Assembly: GCA_965602225.1 (NCBI GenBank)
Contig: CBFCYE010000029.1
Coordinates: 1 to 31,395 of the forward strand
Direction: 5' to 3'
DNA from: Tenderia sp965602225
GTDB taxonomy: Bacteria > Pseudomonadota > Gammaproteobacteria > Tenderiales > Tenderiaceae
Length of the DNA: 31,395 nucleotides
Made by a program: the position numbers and the translations under genes. This document shows positions 14,982 through 23,551 of this stretch, piece after piece. Below the pieces are notes generated by a model. The model did not search any database and had not been told where the DNA came from. It saw only the letters and a list, made by a program, of their open reading frames with translations. The stretch's first letter is position 1, and every line of letters starts with the position of its first letter.

Positions 14982-16601
14982 ATGAAAAAAATATCTATTA
15001 AAACGATGGTTTGGGCTGCCTCTGCGGGGATGTTGATAGCCGTCGTGGTTCAAGCTGGTTTTAGTATTAAACAGGCCACACAGGTAGATGAGGATGTGGC
15101 ACAGCTGACCCAGGTCAACATCCCATCATCGCATGCGCTAAAAGATCTGCAGTTACATGTTATTCAAGTACAACAGTGGTTGACTGATATCAGCGCCACA
15201 CGGGGGCTGGATGGCCTGAACGATGGTTTTGATGAGGCCGACAAACACGCCAAGATGTTTCGTAGTCAATTAGAAAATTTGAGCAAGAATGTCGATACTG
15301 ATCACCAGCAACTTCATAGCGAACTTAAACAGGCGTTTGAAAAATATTATAGCCAAGGCAAGATCATGGCCCATGCCTATGTCGATCAGGGACCTATTGG
15401 TGGTAATGCCATGATGGCGGCTTTTGATGAAGCCGCTGCGGCTCTTCATGAAAAGCTTGAACCACTGGTTGCCTATGAAATAGCTGAGACTGAAACGCAG
15501 GCGATTTTACTGACCGAAGGTTCACACTTCACACTTAAGTTGATGATGATGTTTGCCGGAATGTATGGGCTGATGCTGGTCAGTGTCGTGTTTGGCGCCA
15601 GACTGTTTTTATTAAAGCCTTTAAATAACACACTGGCGATGTATAAAGATCTCGCAGAAGGCAATGGTGATCTGACCAAACGTCTGTCTGCCAGTCCGGT
15701 AGCTGAATTTAATCAACTGGCCAATCTGACTAATACCTTTGTCGGTAAGGTTCAGGATCAGATTCGTGAGGTTGGCGATAGCATCATTAATCTGGCGACC
15801 ACTTCAGATCAGCTACAAACAACCACATATAGCACGCAGGAGGTGTTGGCGCGACAGCAGGCAGAGACTGATCAAGTGGCGACAGCCATTAATGAAATGT
15901 CGGCAACGGTAAATGAGGTGGCGCGTAATGCGGTTAACGCTTCTGAATCAGCTCAGCAGGCTGATGAGCATTCGCAAAACGGCTATAAAGTAGTTAATGA
16001 TACGGTCAATGTAATCAACAGTCTTGCTGCTGAGGTTGAAAAGGCGGCAGCTGTTATTCAGTCACTAGAGCAACATTCGGTTTCAATTGGCCAGGTCTCT
16101 AGTGTAATCAGGGATATTGCCGAACAGACCAATCTGTTGGCATTGAATGCGGCGATTGAGGCCGCCCGTGCAGGTGAGCAGGGGCGTGGTTTTGCTGTCG
16201 TTGCCGATGAAGTTAGAGCACTGGCACAACGTACCCATGATTCAACCCAGGAAATTCAAACCATTACCGAGCTATTGCAGAGTAGTGCTAGTGAGGCAGT
16301 TTCAGTTATGGAGACTAGTCAGTCTCAGGCAGCGGCGAGTGTCCAGCAGGCGGTTGAAGCGGGTAATGCGCTTGAGATGATTACCACTGAAGTGACTAAT
16401 ATCAATGACATGAATAATCAAATCGCAAGTGCGGCTGAGGAGCAGGGGGCTGTTTCTGACGAGATTAACCGCAGTGTGGTGAGTATTCGTGATGTCTCTG
16501 ATCAGGCCCTTACTGAGATGGGCTCTTTAACAGATGCCAGTAATAGCCTGCTTGGTGTTGTTTCGAATCTAAAGACTTTGATAGATCGTTTTAAATACTA
16601 A
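14982..16601 (+). CDS. Methyl-accepting chemotaxis protein (first of tandem pair)
   Basis: This 539-aa chemoreceptor spans the inner membrane twice. TM1 is at residues about 8-28, then a helical periplasmic sensor of about 150 residues, TM2 at about 182-210, a HAMP domain (LLKPLNNTLAMYKDLAEGNG onward), and a cytoplasmic coiled coil whose tip is the highly conserved IAEQTNLLALNAAIEAARAG. The sensor holds VQQWLTDISATRGLDGLNDG and later DQGPIGGNAMMAAFDEAAAA. The C-terminus is LIDRFKY, with no CheR/CheB-docking pentapeptide. The ATG at 14982 follows GGAGAAGGG; an in-frame TTG at 14958 is less likely. The ligand is unknown. The downstream gene is a paralogue. Confidence 0.95.
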   Translation: MKKISIKTMVWAASAGMLIAVVVQAGFSIKQATQVDEDVAQLTQVNIPSSHALKDLQLHVIQVQQWLTDISATRGLDGLNDGFDEADKHAKMFRSQLENLSKNVDTDHQQLHSELKQAFEKYYSQGKIMAHAYVDQGPIGGNAMMAAFDEAAAALHEKLEPLVAYEIAETETQAILLTEGSHFTLKLMMMFAGMYGLMLVSVVFGARLFLLKPLNNTLAMYKDLAEGNGDLTKRLSASPVAEFNQLANLTNTFVGKVQDQIREVGDSIINLATTSDQLQTTTYSTQEVLARQQAETDQVATAINEMSATVNEVARNAVNASESAQQADEHSQNGYKVVNDTVNVINSLAAEVEKAAAVIQSLEQHSVSIGQVSSVIRDIAEQTNLLALNAAIEAARAGEQGRGFAVVADEVRALAQRTHDSTQEIQTITELLQSSASEAVSVMETSQSQAAASVQQAVEAGNALEMITTEVTNINDMNNQIASAAEEQGAVSDEINRSVVSIRDVSDQALTEMGSLTDASNSLLGVVSNLKTLIDRFKY

Positions 16602-16623
16602 GATAAGTAAAACTTCTGCTACT

Positions 16624-16651
16624 AAAAAGCCCAGCTAGTCTGGGCTTTTTT
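16624..16651 (+). terminator. Rho-independent terminator after the first chemoreceptor
   Basis: AAAAAGCCCAG (16624-16634) pairs with CTGGGCTTTTT (16640-16650) around a five-base loop and ends in six T. It separates the two chemoreceptor genes into independent units. The rest of the 308-base gap (16602-16909) holds the next promoter and no gene. Confidence 0.92.
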
Positions 16652-16796
16652 ATGCTGCTCTTAGGGCAGTCCATCAATAATGACATCACTAATAGTTGGC
16701 CGGTTGTTGAGATAAACTTCTAAAGCTCAAGCATGCGCTTAAATTCATTAAGTCAGATAATCTTAACATCTGATCAATTCCCTTTTATTTATGTTA

Positions 16797-16823
16797 TTCA
16801 GACTTTACTAATTTGGCCGATAC
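16797..16823 (+). promoter_or_regulatory. Sigma-28-like promoter of the second chemoreceptor
   Basis: GCCGATAC (16816-16823) matches the FliA -10 consensus at seven of eight positions. TTCAGACT (16797-16804), eleven bases upstream, is a weak -35 match (about four of eight). It sits about 87 bases before the ATG, almost the same distance as the promoter of the first chemoreceptor. Confidence 0.55.
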
Positions 16824-16909
16824 ATGCTTCGGTAGTGGGGATCATATTCGCAGATTTTTGTGGAAAATATATTGCTGTTGGTTCAGGCCAAGAAGGGAAG
16901 TAGGAAAAA

Positions 16910-18526
16910 ATGCAGAATCTCACTATAAAAACAATTTTTCGGATAACGATCGTATTGATAGCCGTGCTGGTGCTTTGTCAGTCTTTCTTCAGCCTGAGGC
17001 AAACTTCCATTGTAGAGGCAGAAACCACTCGGCTGATAAACAGCAGTATTCCCATGCATGCCAAGGCTAAAGAGCTTCAGCTGAATGTTGTTCAGGTGCA
17101 GCAATGGCTGACAGATATCAGTGCTACACGCGGTCTGGATGGCTTGAATGATGGCTTTGATGAGGCCGAAAAGCACGCCAATCTATTTCGCGCTGAATTA
17201 GACCAGTTGATCAAGCTCGATCAAGACAATGCAGATCAATACCTGCCGATCAAACAGGCCTTTGAGGTCTATTACAGTCAGGGTAAGGCGATGGCTCAAG
17301 CCTATGTCGATCAAGGCCCTATCGGTGGTAATGCCATGATGGCTGCCTTCGATGAGGCGGCGGCTGCCTTGCATGAGCGTCTGGAGCCAATGATTCATAC
17401 CATTGAGGCAGAGACCCTCATTCAAGAGCAGTTTTTGGAACAGCAGGCCCACATGAGTCGTAATATGGTGCTGGGTTTTTCGATTCTTTATGGTGTGATA
17501 CTGGTGTTGTTGTTTATTGGCGCCAGAACCTTGTTGGTCAGACCGCTTTGCCACACTGTAATGATGTTTAAGGATCTGGCCGAAGGCGACGGCGACCTGA
17601 CCAAGCGATTATCGGAAAAGGCATTCGGTGAGCTGGGTACTTTGGCCAAATTGACCAACATCTTTGTTGCCAAGGTGCAGGAGCAGGTCGGTTGTGTTGC
17701 TGCAACGGTAGATCAGCTGGCCGCCACTGCTGTTCAGCTAAAAGGCTCAACCGACAACACCTGTGCCATCATGGATAAACAGCAGGCTGAAACTGATCAG
17801 GTAGCCACAGCCATCAACGAGATGTCTTCCACAATCAACGAAGTAGCCCAGAATGCTGCGAATGCAGCAGACTCCGCCCGTCAGGCAGATGAACAGGCGC
17901 AGAACGGCAATGCTGTAGTCAGCGAGACTATGCGGGGGATCAACACCCTGGCCGCTGATGTGGAAAATGCATCTGAGGTGATTAAGTCAGTCGAGGGTCA
18001 TACCGCCAACATCGGAAAGGTCTCCGATGTGATTAGTGACATCGCCGAACAGACCAATCTGCTTGCCTTGAATGCGGCGATTGAGGCGGCGCGTGCCGGT
18101 GAACAGGGGCGGGGATTTGCTGTGGTAGCCGATGAGGTGCGTACCTTGGCCAAGCGTACCCAGGATTCTACGCTGGAGATCCAGACCAGTATTGAACAAC
18201 TGCAATCCAGTGCCACCAAGGCGGTCGAAGCAATGGAAAAGGGCCGTGTTCAGGCTAATGTCAGTGTCCAGCAGTCTACCGAGGCCGGTACGGCGCTGGA
18301 TTTGATCACCTCTGAGGTGACAAATATCAGCGACATGAACACTCAGATCGCCAGTGCCGCAGAGGAACAGGGCGCTGTTTCGGACGAAATCAACCGCAGT
18401 GTCGTGCGCATCCGTGAAGTTTCTGATGAGACGGTGGTTGAAATGAGTTCGTTGACCCAGTCCAGCGACAATCTGATAAGCGTGGTGGATGAGTTGCAAA
18501 AATTAGTGTCGCGCTTCAAATACTGA
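16910..18526 (+). CDS. Methyl-accepting chemotaxis protein (second of tandem pair)
   Basis: This 538-aa chemoreceptor has the same layout as its upstream neighbour: TM1 near residues 8-28, a helical periplasmic sensor, TM2 near 186-208, HAMP (LVRPLCHTVMMFKDLAEGDG) and a signalling hairpin with IAEQTNLLALNAAIEAARAG. The sensor shares long stretches with the first copy (VQQWLTDISATRGLDGLNDG; DQGPIGGNAMMAAFDEAAAA), but TM1 and the segment around residues 95-115 differ. A GGAAGTAGGA ribosome site precedes the ATG. It has no docking pentapeptide (ends SRFKY). It is probably an old tandem duplication, now separately transcribed. No che genes are in the window. Confidence 0.95.
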   Translation: MQNLTIKTIFRITIVLIAVLVLCQSFFSLRQTSIVEAETTRLINSSIPMHAKAKELQLNVVQVQQWLTDISATRGLDGLNDGFDEAEKHANLFRAELDQLIKLDQDNADQYLPIKQAFEVYYSQGKAMAQAYVDQGPIGGNAMMAAFDEAAAALHERLEPMIHTIEAETLIQEQFLEQQAHMSRNMVLGFSILYGVILVLLFIGARTLLVRPLCHTVMMFKDLAEGDGDLTKRLSEKAFGELGTLAKLTNIFVAKVQEQVGCVAATVDQLAATAVQLKGSTDNTCAIMDKQQAETDQVATAINEMSSTINEVAQNAANAADSARQADEQAQNGNAVVSETMRGINTLAADVENASEVIKSVEGHTANIGKVSDVISDIAEQTNLLALNAAIEAARAGEQGRGFAVVADEVRTLAKRTQDSTLEIQTSIEQLQSSATKAVEAMEKGRVQANVSVQQSTEAGTALDLITSEVTNISDMNTQIASAAEEQGAVSDEINRSVVRIREVSDETVVEMSSLTQSSDNLISVVDELQKLVSRFKY

Positions 18527-18537
18527 GCAGTAAATTT

Positions 18538-18563
18538 AAAGCCCCAATAAATGGGGCTTTTTT
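18538..18563 (+). terminator. Rho-independent terminator after the second chemoreceptor
   Basis: AAAGCCCC (18538-18545) pairs with GGGGCTTT (18553-18560) around a seven-base loop, followed by more T. It lies 12 bases past the stop codon. Confidence 0.9.
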
Positions 18564-18570
18564 ATAGGGT

Positions 18571-18598
18571 TTTATATAAGTAATTGCTAATATATAAT
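18571..18598 (+). promoter_or_regulatory. Putative sigma-70 promoter of the RND operon
   Basis: A perfect -10 TATAAT (18593-18598) is preceded at 16 bases by TTTATA (18571-18576), a four-of-six -35 match. It lies between the chemoreceptor terminator and the GTG of the membrane fusion gene, giving a leader of about 50 bases. The region is AT-rich, so chance matches are possible. Confidence 0.45.
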
Positions 18599-18654
18599 CT
18601 TTTCAGTTTATATATGCTTTACTTAAGTAGTTACGTTTCAAGGGAGAACACAAG

Positions 18655-19683
18655 GTGAGGAAGAACCTTAAATATTGGCTGATCGGAATAGCCTTTCTCG
18701 GCCTGAATCAGGCAGCGTTGGCAACAGAACTGAAACTAATCACCGCTCAACAGCAGCTCAGTAAACAGGAACGTCTGTTTGATGCTGTTATCGAGGCGGT
18801 GCATCAATCAACCATGTCATCACAAATAGTGGGGCGGGTGGTTGAGATCAATTATGACGTCGATGATTTTGTCCCCAAGGGCAGTGTGCTGCTGCATTTT
18901 CGCGATACCGAACAGCAGGCCCGTCTGGATCAGGCCAGGGCTGGGCTGGGTGAAGCAAAGGCGCGGCGTAAAGAGGCTGATGACGAGTACAAGCGCGTTA
19001 AGGATATCTATGCCAGGAAGCTGGTAGCGCAATCCGAACTGGACAGGGCCGCGGCCGGCCAAAAGGCTGCCAAGGCACGGTTTGACGCAGCGCAGGGAAG
19101 GTTGGCCGAGGCCAAAGAACAGCTGGATCACACTGTCATCAAGGCACCCTTTAGTGGTTATGTCACCCAGCGCCATGTTGAGGTCGGCGAAACTGTCGGT
19201 GTTGGCCAGCCTCTGATGAGCGGTTTTTCCTACGAACACCTGCGTGCCACGGCACAGATTCCACAGGCCTTTGTTGATTCTGTGCGCCAGCATGGCAAGG
19301 CGCGGGTCATCTTGAAAGATGATCAGAGTGTCGACGCCGAGTCGCTTCGTGTCTTCCCTTATGCCGATGAACAGGGTCATTCATTCAGAGTGCGCGTCAA
19401 TCTGCCCCAGGCGGATTACGGTGTTTACCCCGGCATGTTTGTCAAAGTTGCCTTTGTTACCGGTGAAGTTGAACGGCTGTTGATTCCCGTTGTTGCGGTG
19501 GTCAAGCGTAGTGAGTTGACCGCTGTCTACGTGGTGGCTGAGGATGGCCAGGTTGGCTTGCGTCAGATTCGTATTGGTCGTCGCATAGGCGAGCAGATGG
19601 AAGTGTTGGCAGGCCTGACAGCAGGTGAAAAGGTTGCGGTCGATCCGATTGCAGCCGGCATCGAACTCAAACAACAGCGGTAA
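18655..19683 (+). CDS. RND efflux periplasmic adaptor (membrane fusion protein)
   Basis: This 342-aa adaptor links the inner-membrane RND pump to an outer-membrane channel. A signal peptide covers residues 1-23, ending ALA. Then come the barrel-sandwich half (VVEINYDVDDFVPKGSVLLHF), a coiled-coil hairpin (about 85-160, alanine- and lysine-rich) and the second lipoyl half (TVIKAPFSGYVTQRHVEVGE), followed by beta-barrel and membrane-proximal regions (GVYPGMFVKVAF, VKRSELTAVYVV). The GTG start at 18655 is supported by AGGGAG eight bases upstream. It is six bases from the pump gene. No outer-membrane factor is encoded nearby. The substrate is unknown. There is no lipobox. Confidence 0.92.
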   Translation: MRKNLKYWLIGIAFLGLNQAALATELKLITAQQQLSKQERLFDAVIEAVHQSTMSSQIVGRVVEINYDVDDFVPKGSVLLHFRDTEQQARLDQARAGLGEAKARRKEADDEYKRVKDIYARKLVAQSELDRAAAGQKAAKARFDAAQGRLAEAKEQLDHTVIKAPFSGYVTQRHVEVGETVGVGQPLMSGFSYEHLRATAQIPQAFVDSVRQHGKARVILKDDQSVDAESLRVFPYADEQGHSFRVRVNLPQADYGVYPGMFVKVAFVTGEVERLLIPVVAVVKRSELTAVYVVAEDGQVGLRQIRIGRRIGEQMEVLAGLTAGEKVAVDPIAAGIELKQQR

Positions 19684-19689
19684 CAGCTC

Positions 19690-22600
19690 ATGGACAAGGA
19701 AAAACTGGGCATCTCAGGGACGATTGCGCAGAAGTTTTTGCGTAGCGAGTTGACACCGCTGCTGGCCCTGGTCGGGATTTTGTTGGGCATCTTTGCGGTG
19801 TTGGTAACACCACGTGAAGAAGAGCCGCAGATCGACGTCACCTTCGCCAATGTCTTTATCCCTTATCCGGGCGCCACGGCCGTTGAGGTGGAAAATCTGG
19901 TCAGCACTCCGGCTGAGCAGGTGTTGTCCGAGATCAAAGGCGTAGAACACATCTATTCGGTTTCGCGGCCTGGCATGTCGGTGCTGACGGTGCAGTTTGA
20001 AGTTGGTGAAGACCGTACCCAGAGCATCGTTAATCTTTATAACCAGGTCTATTCCAATGATGACTGGCTGCCCCCCGGTTTGGGTGTGGGTCGTGCCATT
20101 ATCAAACCCAAGGGCATCGATGATGTACCCATCGTCAGCCTGACCCTGTGGACCCAGGATGAGTCGCGCGCCGGTTATGAACTGCAACAGGTGGCCAACA
20201 CCATTGAGGCCGAGCTGAAGCGTGTGCCGGGCACTCGTGACATCTACACCATCGGTGGGCCAGAGCAGGTGGTGCACATCCTGCTCGATCCACAACGCAT
20301 GGCCGGTTATGGCATTGGCTTTGATGATTTACGCACGGCATTGCTGGCGGCCAACGCCACCCGCGATGCGGGCGAGCTGGTGGCTGATAATCGCGAGATC
20401 GAAATCCAGGCCGGCAGTTTTCTTACCAGTCCGGCAGAGGTTGAGGCCTTGATCATCGGCCTGCACGACGACGTGCCGGTTTATCTTAATGACGTTGCAG
20501 AAGTATCGCTCGGCCCTGATCAGGCAGAACAGTTTGTCTGGTTCGGCACCGGTGCGGCATTTGCGCAAACTATTAAGGGTGAATTCCCGGCGGTGACCAT
20601 CGCCATCGCCAAACAACCGGGCACCAACGCGGCCACGATTGCCGACCAGGTCATCGCCAGGGTCGATCAACTGCGTGGTCTGTTTATCCCCGATGGCATC
20701 GAGGTAACAGTCACGCGCAACTACGGCGCCACTGCCACCGACAAGGCCATGACCTTGATCAAGAAACTGATCTTCGCCACCTCAGCAGTGGTGTTGCTGG
20801 TGTTCTTTGCGCTGGGTAAACGCGAGGCCTTTATCGTTGGTGCGGCAGTGGTGGTCACGCTGATGTTCACCCTGTTTGCTTCCTGGGCCTGGGGTTTTAC
20901 CCTCAACCGCGTGTCGCTGTTTGCCTTGATATTTTCGATTGGGATATTGGTAGATGACGCCATCGTCGTGGTGGAAAACATCCACCGTCGCCAGCAACAG
21001 GGCGGCAAGAGCTTGTTGGAAATCATTCCGCGGGCCGTCGATGAGGTCGGTGGCCCAACCATACTGGCAACCTTTACCGTTATCGCGGCATTGCTGCCAA
21101 TGGCTTTTGTTACAGGTCTGATGGGGCCTTATATGAGTCCTATCCCCATCAATGCCAGCATGGGTATGTTTATCTCGTTGGCGGTCGCCTTCATCATTAC
21201 GCCGTGGCTGACCTATAAGGTGTTCAGTAAACAGAAGGAAAAACCCGCACACGTTGAGTCTGAAACAGATGACAAACTCTACGGCCTGTTCAAACGTGGT
21301 GTCGGCCCATTCCTGGCTGGTGATGCCGGCCGTGGTCGGCGCTGGGGTCTGTTTGGCGGCATCATGTTGTTGATCCTGATGGCTGTCAGCCTGGCCGGTT
21401 TCAAACTGGTCATCCTCAAGATGTTGCCGTTCGATAACAAGTCTGAATTTCAGGTGATTGTTGATATGCCCGAGGGCAGCAGCGTCGAACAGACCAATCG
21501 TGTCTTGCAAGAGCTGGCACAACACATTGCCACAGTGCCTGAGGTGACTGATTATCAACTCTATGCAGGCACCGCCGCGCCGATCAATTTCAATGGTCTG
21601 GTGCGGCAGTACTATCTGCGTAGCGGCGCCAATGTTGGTGACATCCAGGTCAACCTGCAACATCGTTCAGAACGTGATCGTAAGAGCCATGAGATTGCAC
21701 TGTCTGTGCGTGAACCGTTACAGCAGATCGGCCAGCGTTTTGATGCCAACGTCAAAATAGTCGAAGTGCCACCTGGCCCACCAGTGCAGTCGCCGTTGGT
21801 CGCAGAGATCTATGGGCTTGATTATCAGGGCCAGATTGCCGTTGCCAAGCAGGTGCGCGGCATCTTTGAACAGACAGATGAAGTGGTGGACGTAGACGAC
21901 AGTATTGAACATCGTGCGCCGCGTCTAATCGTCGAAGTCGACAGACAAAAGGCCGCACTGCTGGGCGTGGCGCAACAAACGGTAGTGGCGGCACTGACCA
22001 CGGCCATTGGTGGTGAGGATGTCGGTTACCTGCACGGCACCACCGATAAATATCCCATGCCCTTACGTATCGAACTGCCAGTAGCGGGCAAGGCCGACGC
22101 CAATGCTCTGCTTGATCTGGAAGTGCGCAGTCAGCGCGGTGATCTGGTGCGGCTGTCAGAGATCGTCAAGCTGGTCGAGAGCGAACGTGAATACACTATC
22201 TATCACAAAGACCTGTTGCCGGTGGTGTTTGTCACTGCCGATGTCGCCGGTAAAACCGACAGCCCTTTGTATGGCATGTTCAATATCTTCGGCACCCTGG
22301 CGGATACAAAAGTGCAGGGCGATAACGTCCTCGATCAAACCCTGCTCAGCCAACCGGAAAATCCCTATCGCTATAGCCTCAAGTGGGACGGCGAGTGGCA
22401 GATCACCTACGAAACCTTCCGCGATATGGGCATCGCCTATGGCGTCGGTATGATCCTGATCTACCTGCTGGTGGTGGCGCAGTTTCGTTCTTATCTGGTG
22501 CCGCTAATCATCATGGCGCCAATCCCGTTGACCATCATCGGTGTTATGCCGGGCCACGCCCTGCTGGGTGCCAACTACACGGCAACCTCAATGATTGGCA

Positions 22601-22899
22601 TGATAGCCCTGGCCGGGATTATTGTGCGCAACTCCATCCTGCTGGTGGACTTCATCAACCAAACGGTCGCCGCCGGTGTGGCGTTTGAAGAGGCGGTGAT
22701 TCGTGCCGGTGCCGTGCGGGCCAAACCCATAGTCTTGACTGGTCTGGCGGCGATGATCGGTGCCCTGTTTATTCTCGATGACCCAATCTTCAACGGCCTG
22801 GCCATCTCACTGATCTTCGGTATCTTTGTTTCAACCGTGTTGACGCTGGTGGTGATACCAGTGATGTATTACGCCTTTATGCGTAAGCGGATGTTGTGA
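19690..22899 (+). CDS. RND efflux pump inner-membrane permease (AcrB superfamily)
   Basis: This 1069-aa proton-driven pump has the usual twelve-segment, two-repeat layout with two large periplasmic loops. The proton-relay aspartate pair is intact in TM4 (FSIGILVDDAIVVVENIHRR, D422-D423). In the TM10 region, where AcrB has a lysine in SAKNAIL, this protein has VRNSIL, so arginine takes the lysine position. The N-terminal segment reads VTPREEEPQIDVTFANVFIP, seen in a less-studied branch distinct from AcrB itself. It pairs with the adaptor encoded six bases upstream. Drug, solvent or metabolite export are all possible; the sequence does not decide. Confidence 0.93.
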   Translation: MDKEKLGISGTIAQKFLRSELTPLLALVGILLGIFAVLVTPREEEPQIDVTFANVFIPYPGATAVEVENLVSTPAEQVLSEIKGVEHIYSVSRPGMSVLTVQFEVGEDRTQSIVNLYNQVYSNDDWLPPGLGVGRAIIKPKGIDDVPIVSLTLWTQDESRAGYELQQVANTIEAELKRVPGTRDIYTIGGPEQVVHILLDPQRMAGYGIGFDDLRTALLAANATRDAGELVADNREIEIQAGSFLTSPAEVEALIIGLHDDVPVYLNDVAEVSLGPDQAEQFVWFGTGAAFAQTIKGEFPAVTIAIAKQPGTNAATIADQVIARVDQLRGLFIPDGIEVTVTRNYGATATDKAMTLIKKLIFATSAVVLLVFFALGKREAFIVGAAVVVTLMFTLFASWAWGFTLNRVSLFALIFSIGILVDDAIVVVENIHRRQQQGGKSLLEIIPRAVDEVGGPTILATFTVIAALLPMAFVTGLMGPYMSPIPINASMGMFISLAVAFIITPWLTYKVFSKQKEKPAHVESETDDKLYGLFKRGVGPFLAGDAGRGRRWGLFGGIMLLILMAVSLAGFKLVILKMLPFDNKSEFQVIVDMPEGSSVEQTNRVLQELAQHIATVPEVTDYQLYAGTAAPINFNGLVRQYYLRSGANVGDIQVNLQHRSERDRKSHEIALSVREPLQQIGQRFDANVKIVEVPPGPPVQSPLVAEIYGLDYQGQIAVAKQVRGIFEQTDEVVDVDDSIEHRAPRLIVEVDRQKAALLGVAQQTVVAALTTAIGGEDVGYLHGTTDKYPMPLRIELPVAGKADANALLDLEVRSQRGDLVRLSEIVKLVESEREYTIYHKDLLPVVFVTADVAGKTDSPLYGMFNIFGTLADTKVQGDNVLDQTLLSQPENPYRYSLKWDGEWQITYETFRDMGIAYGVGMILIYLLVVAQFRSYLVPLIIMAPIPLTIIGVMPGHALLGANYTATSMIGMIALAGIIVRNSILLVDFINQTVAAGVAFEEAVIRAGAVRAKPIVLTGLAAMIGALFILDDPIFNGLAISLIFGIFVSTVLTLVVIPVMYYAFMRKRML

Positions 22900-22914
22900 T
22901 GCTTTTGTGGTTGT

Positions 22915-22949
22915 GTAGGTTGGGCAGAATGCAATGAAGCCCAACATTG
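22915..22949. repeat. REP-like hairpin, left flank of the transposase gene
   Basis: GTTGGGC (22919-22925) pairs with GCCCAAC (22939-22945), preceded by GTAG. The unit is repeated, inverted and with small changes, right after the transposase gene. Such pairs around a RAYT gene are the known substrate arrangement. Confidence 0.85.
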
Positions 22950-22963
22950 TTTGAGGGTGAAAC

Positions 22964-23494
22964 ATGCGTTACCGGCGTGCCATTGCTACAGGAGGAATAT
23001 ATTTTTTCACCGTCAACCTTGCCAATAGACGTTCCGACTACCTGGTGCAACATATCGACGCACTGCGTGCAGCGACAAAAATGGTAAAAGACGCACACCC
23101 CTTTGAAATTCTGGCAATGGTGGTCATGCCCGAACATCTACATGCAATCTGGCGTTTGCCAGCTGATGATGTCGATTATCCATTGCGTTGGTCACAGATC
23201 AAGGCGGGGTTCTCGCGGCGCTTACCAAAGGTCGAACATATCAACGTCAGTCGTCATACTAAACGCGAACGCGGTATTTGGCAGCGACGCTATTGGGAAC
23301 ATCAAATACGGGATGAGAACGATCTGGCGCGACATGTCGAATACATCCATTACAACCCGGTAAAACATGGCTTGGTTGTAAGCCCTGCGGATTGGCCTCA
23401 TTCAACATTGCACAGATATATTGAACGGGGAATGGTGTCGCCAGATTGGGGTGGGCAGGTGGAGGGTTTAACCGCTGGGTTCGGTGAGCGATGA
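22964..23494 (+). CDS. REP-associated tyrosine transposase (RAYT)
   Basis: This is a 176-aa single-domain Y1 HUH nuclease related to IS200/IS605 TnpA. The HUH motif is MPEHLHAIW (H58, H60) and the catalytic tyrosine is expected in YIHYNPVKHG (Y127). Other family blocks are ITGG-like ATGGIYFFTVNLA near the start and GIWQRRYWEHQIRDENDLARH. RAYTs process short palindromic REP sequences and are usually single-copy, domesticated-looking genes. Inverted REP-like hairpins flank it directly on both sides, strongly supporting the call. It appears full-length, with catalytic residues present. It lies between the RND operon and AT-richer accessory genes. Confidence 0.93.
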   Translation: MRYRRAIATGGIYFFTVNLANRRSDYLVQHIDALRAATKMVKDAHPFEILAMVVMPEHLHAIWRLPADDVDYPLRWSQIKAGFSRRLPKVEHINVSRHTKRERGIWQRRYWEHQIRDENDLARHVEYIHYNPVKHGLVVSPADWPHSTLHRYIERGMVSPDWGGQVEGLTAGFGER

Positions 23495-23530
23495 GATGTT
23501 GGGCTTCATTTTATTCAGCCCAACCTACGC
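23495..23530. repeat. REP-like hairpin, right flank of the transposase gene
   Basis: GTTGGGC (23498-23504) pairs with GCCCAAC (23518-23524), followed by CTACGC. Read on the minus strand, it begins GCGTAGGTTGGGC and ends GCCCAACATC, matching the left flank in opposite orientation. It starts on the base after the transposase stop codon. Confidence 0.85.
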
Positions 23531-23551
23531 GTTGTCTGTTAGATGCTCTGC

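Noticed and set aside
17987..18499. Minus-strand open frame of 170 codons opposite the second chemoreceptor
   Set aside because: It lies opposite the highly conserved signalling hairpin of the receptor, so it is a shadow of that coding sequence.
20782..21663. Long minus-strand open frame of 293 codons inside the RND pump gene
   Set aside because: It is antisense to a strongly conserved RND permease, and the His/Gln-rich translation is typical of a shadow frame.
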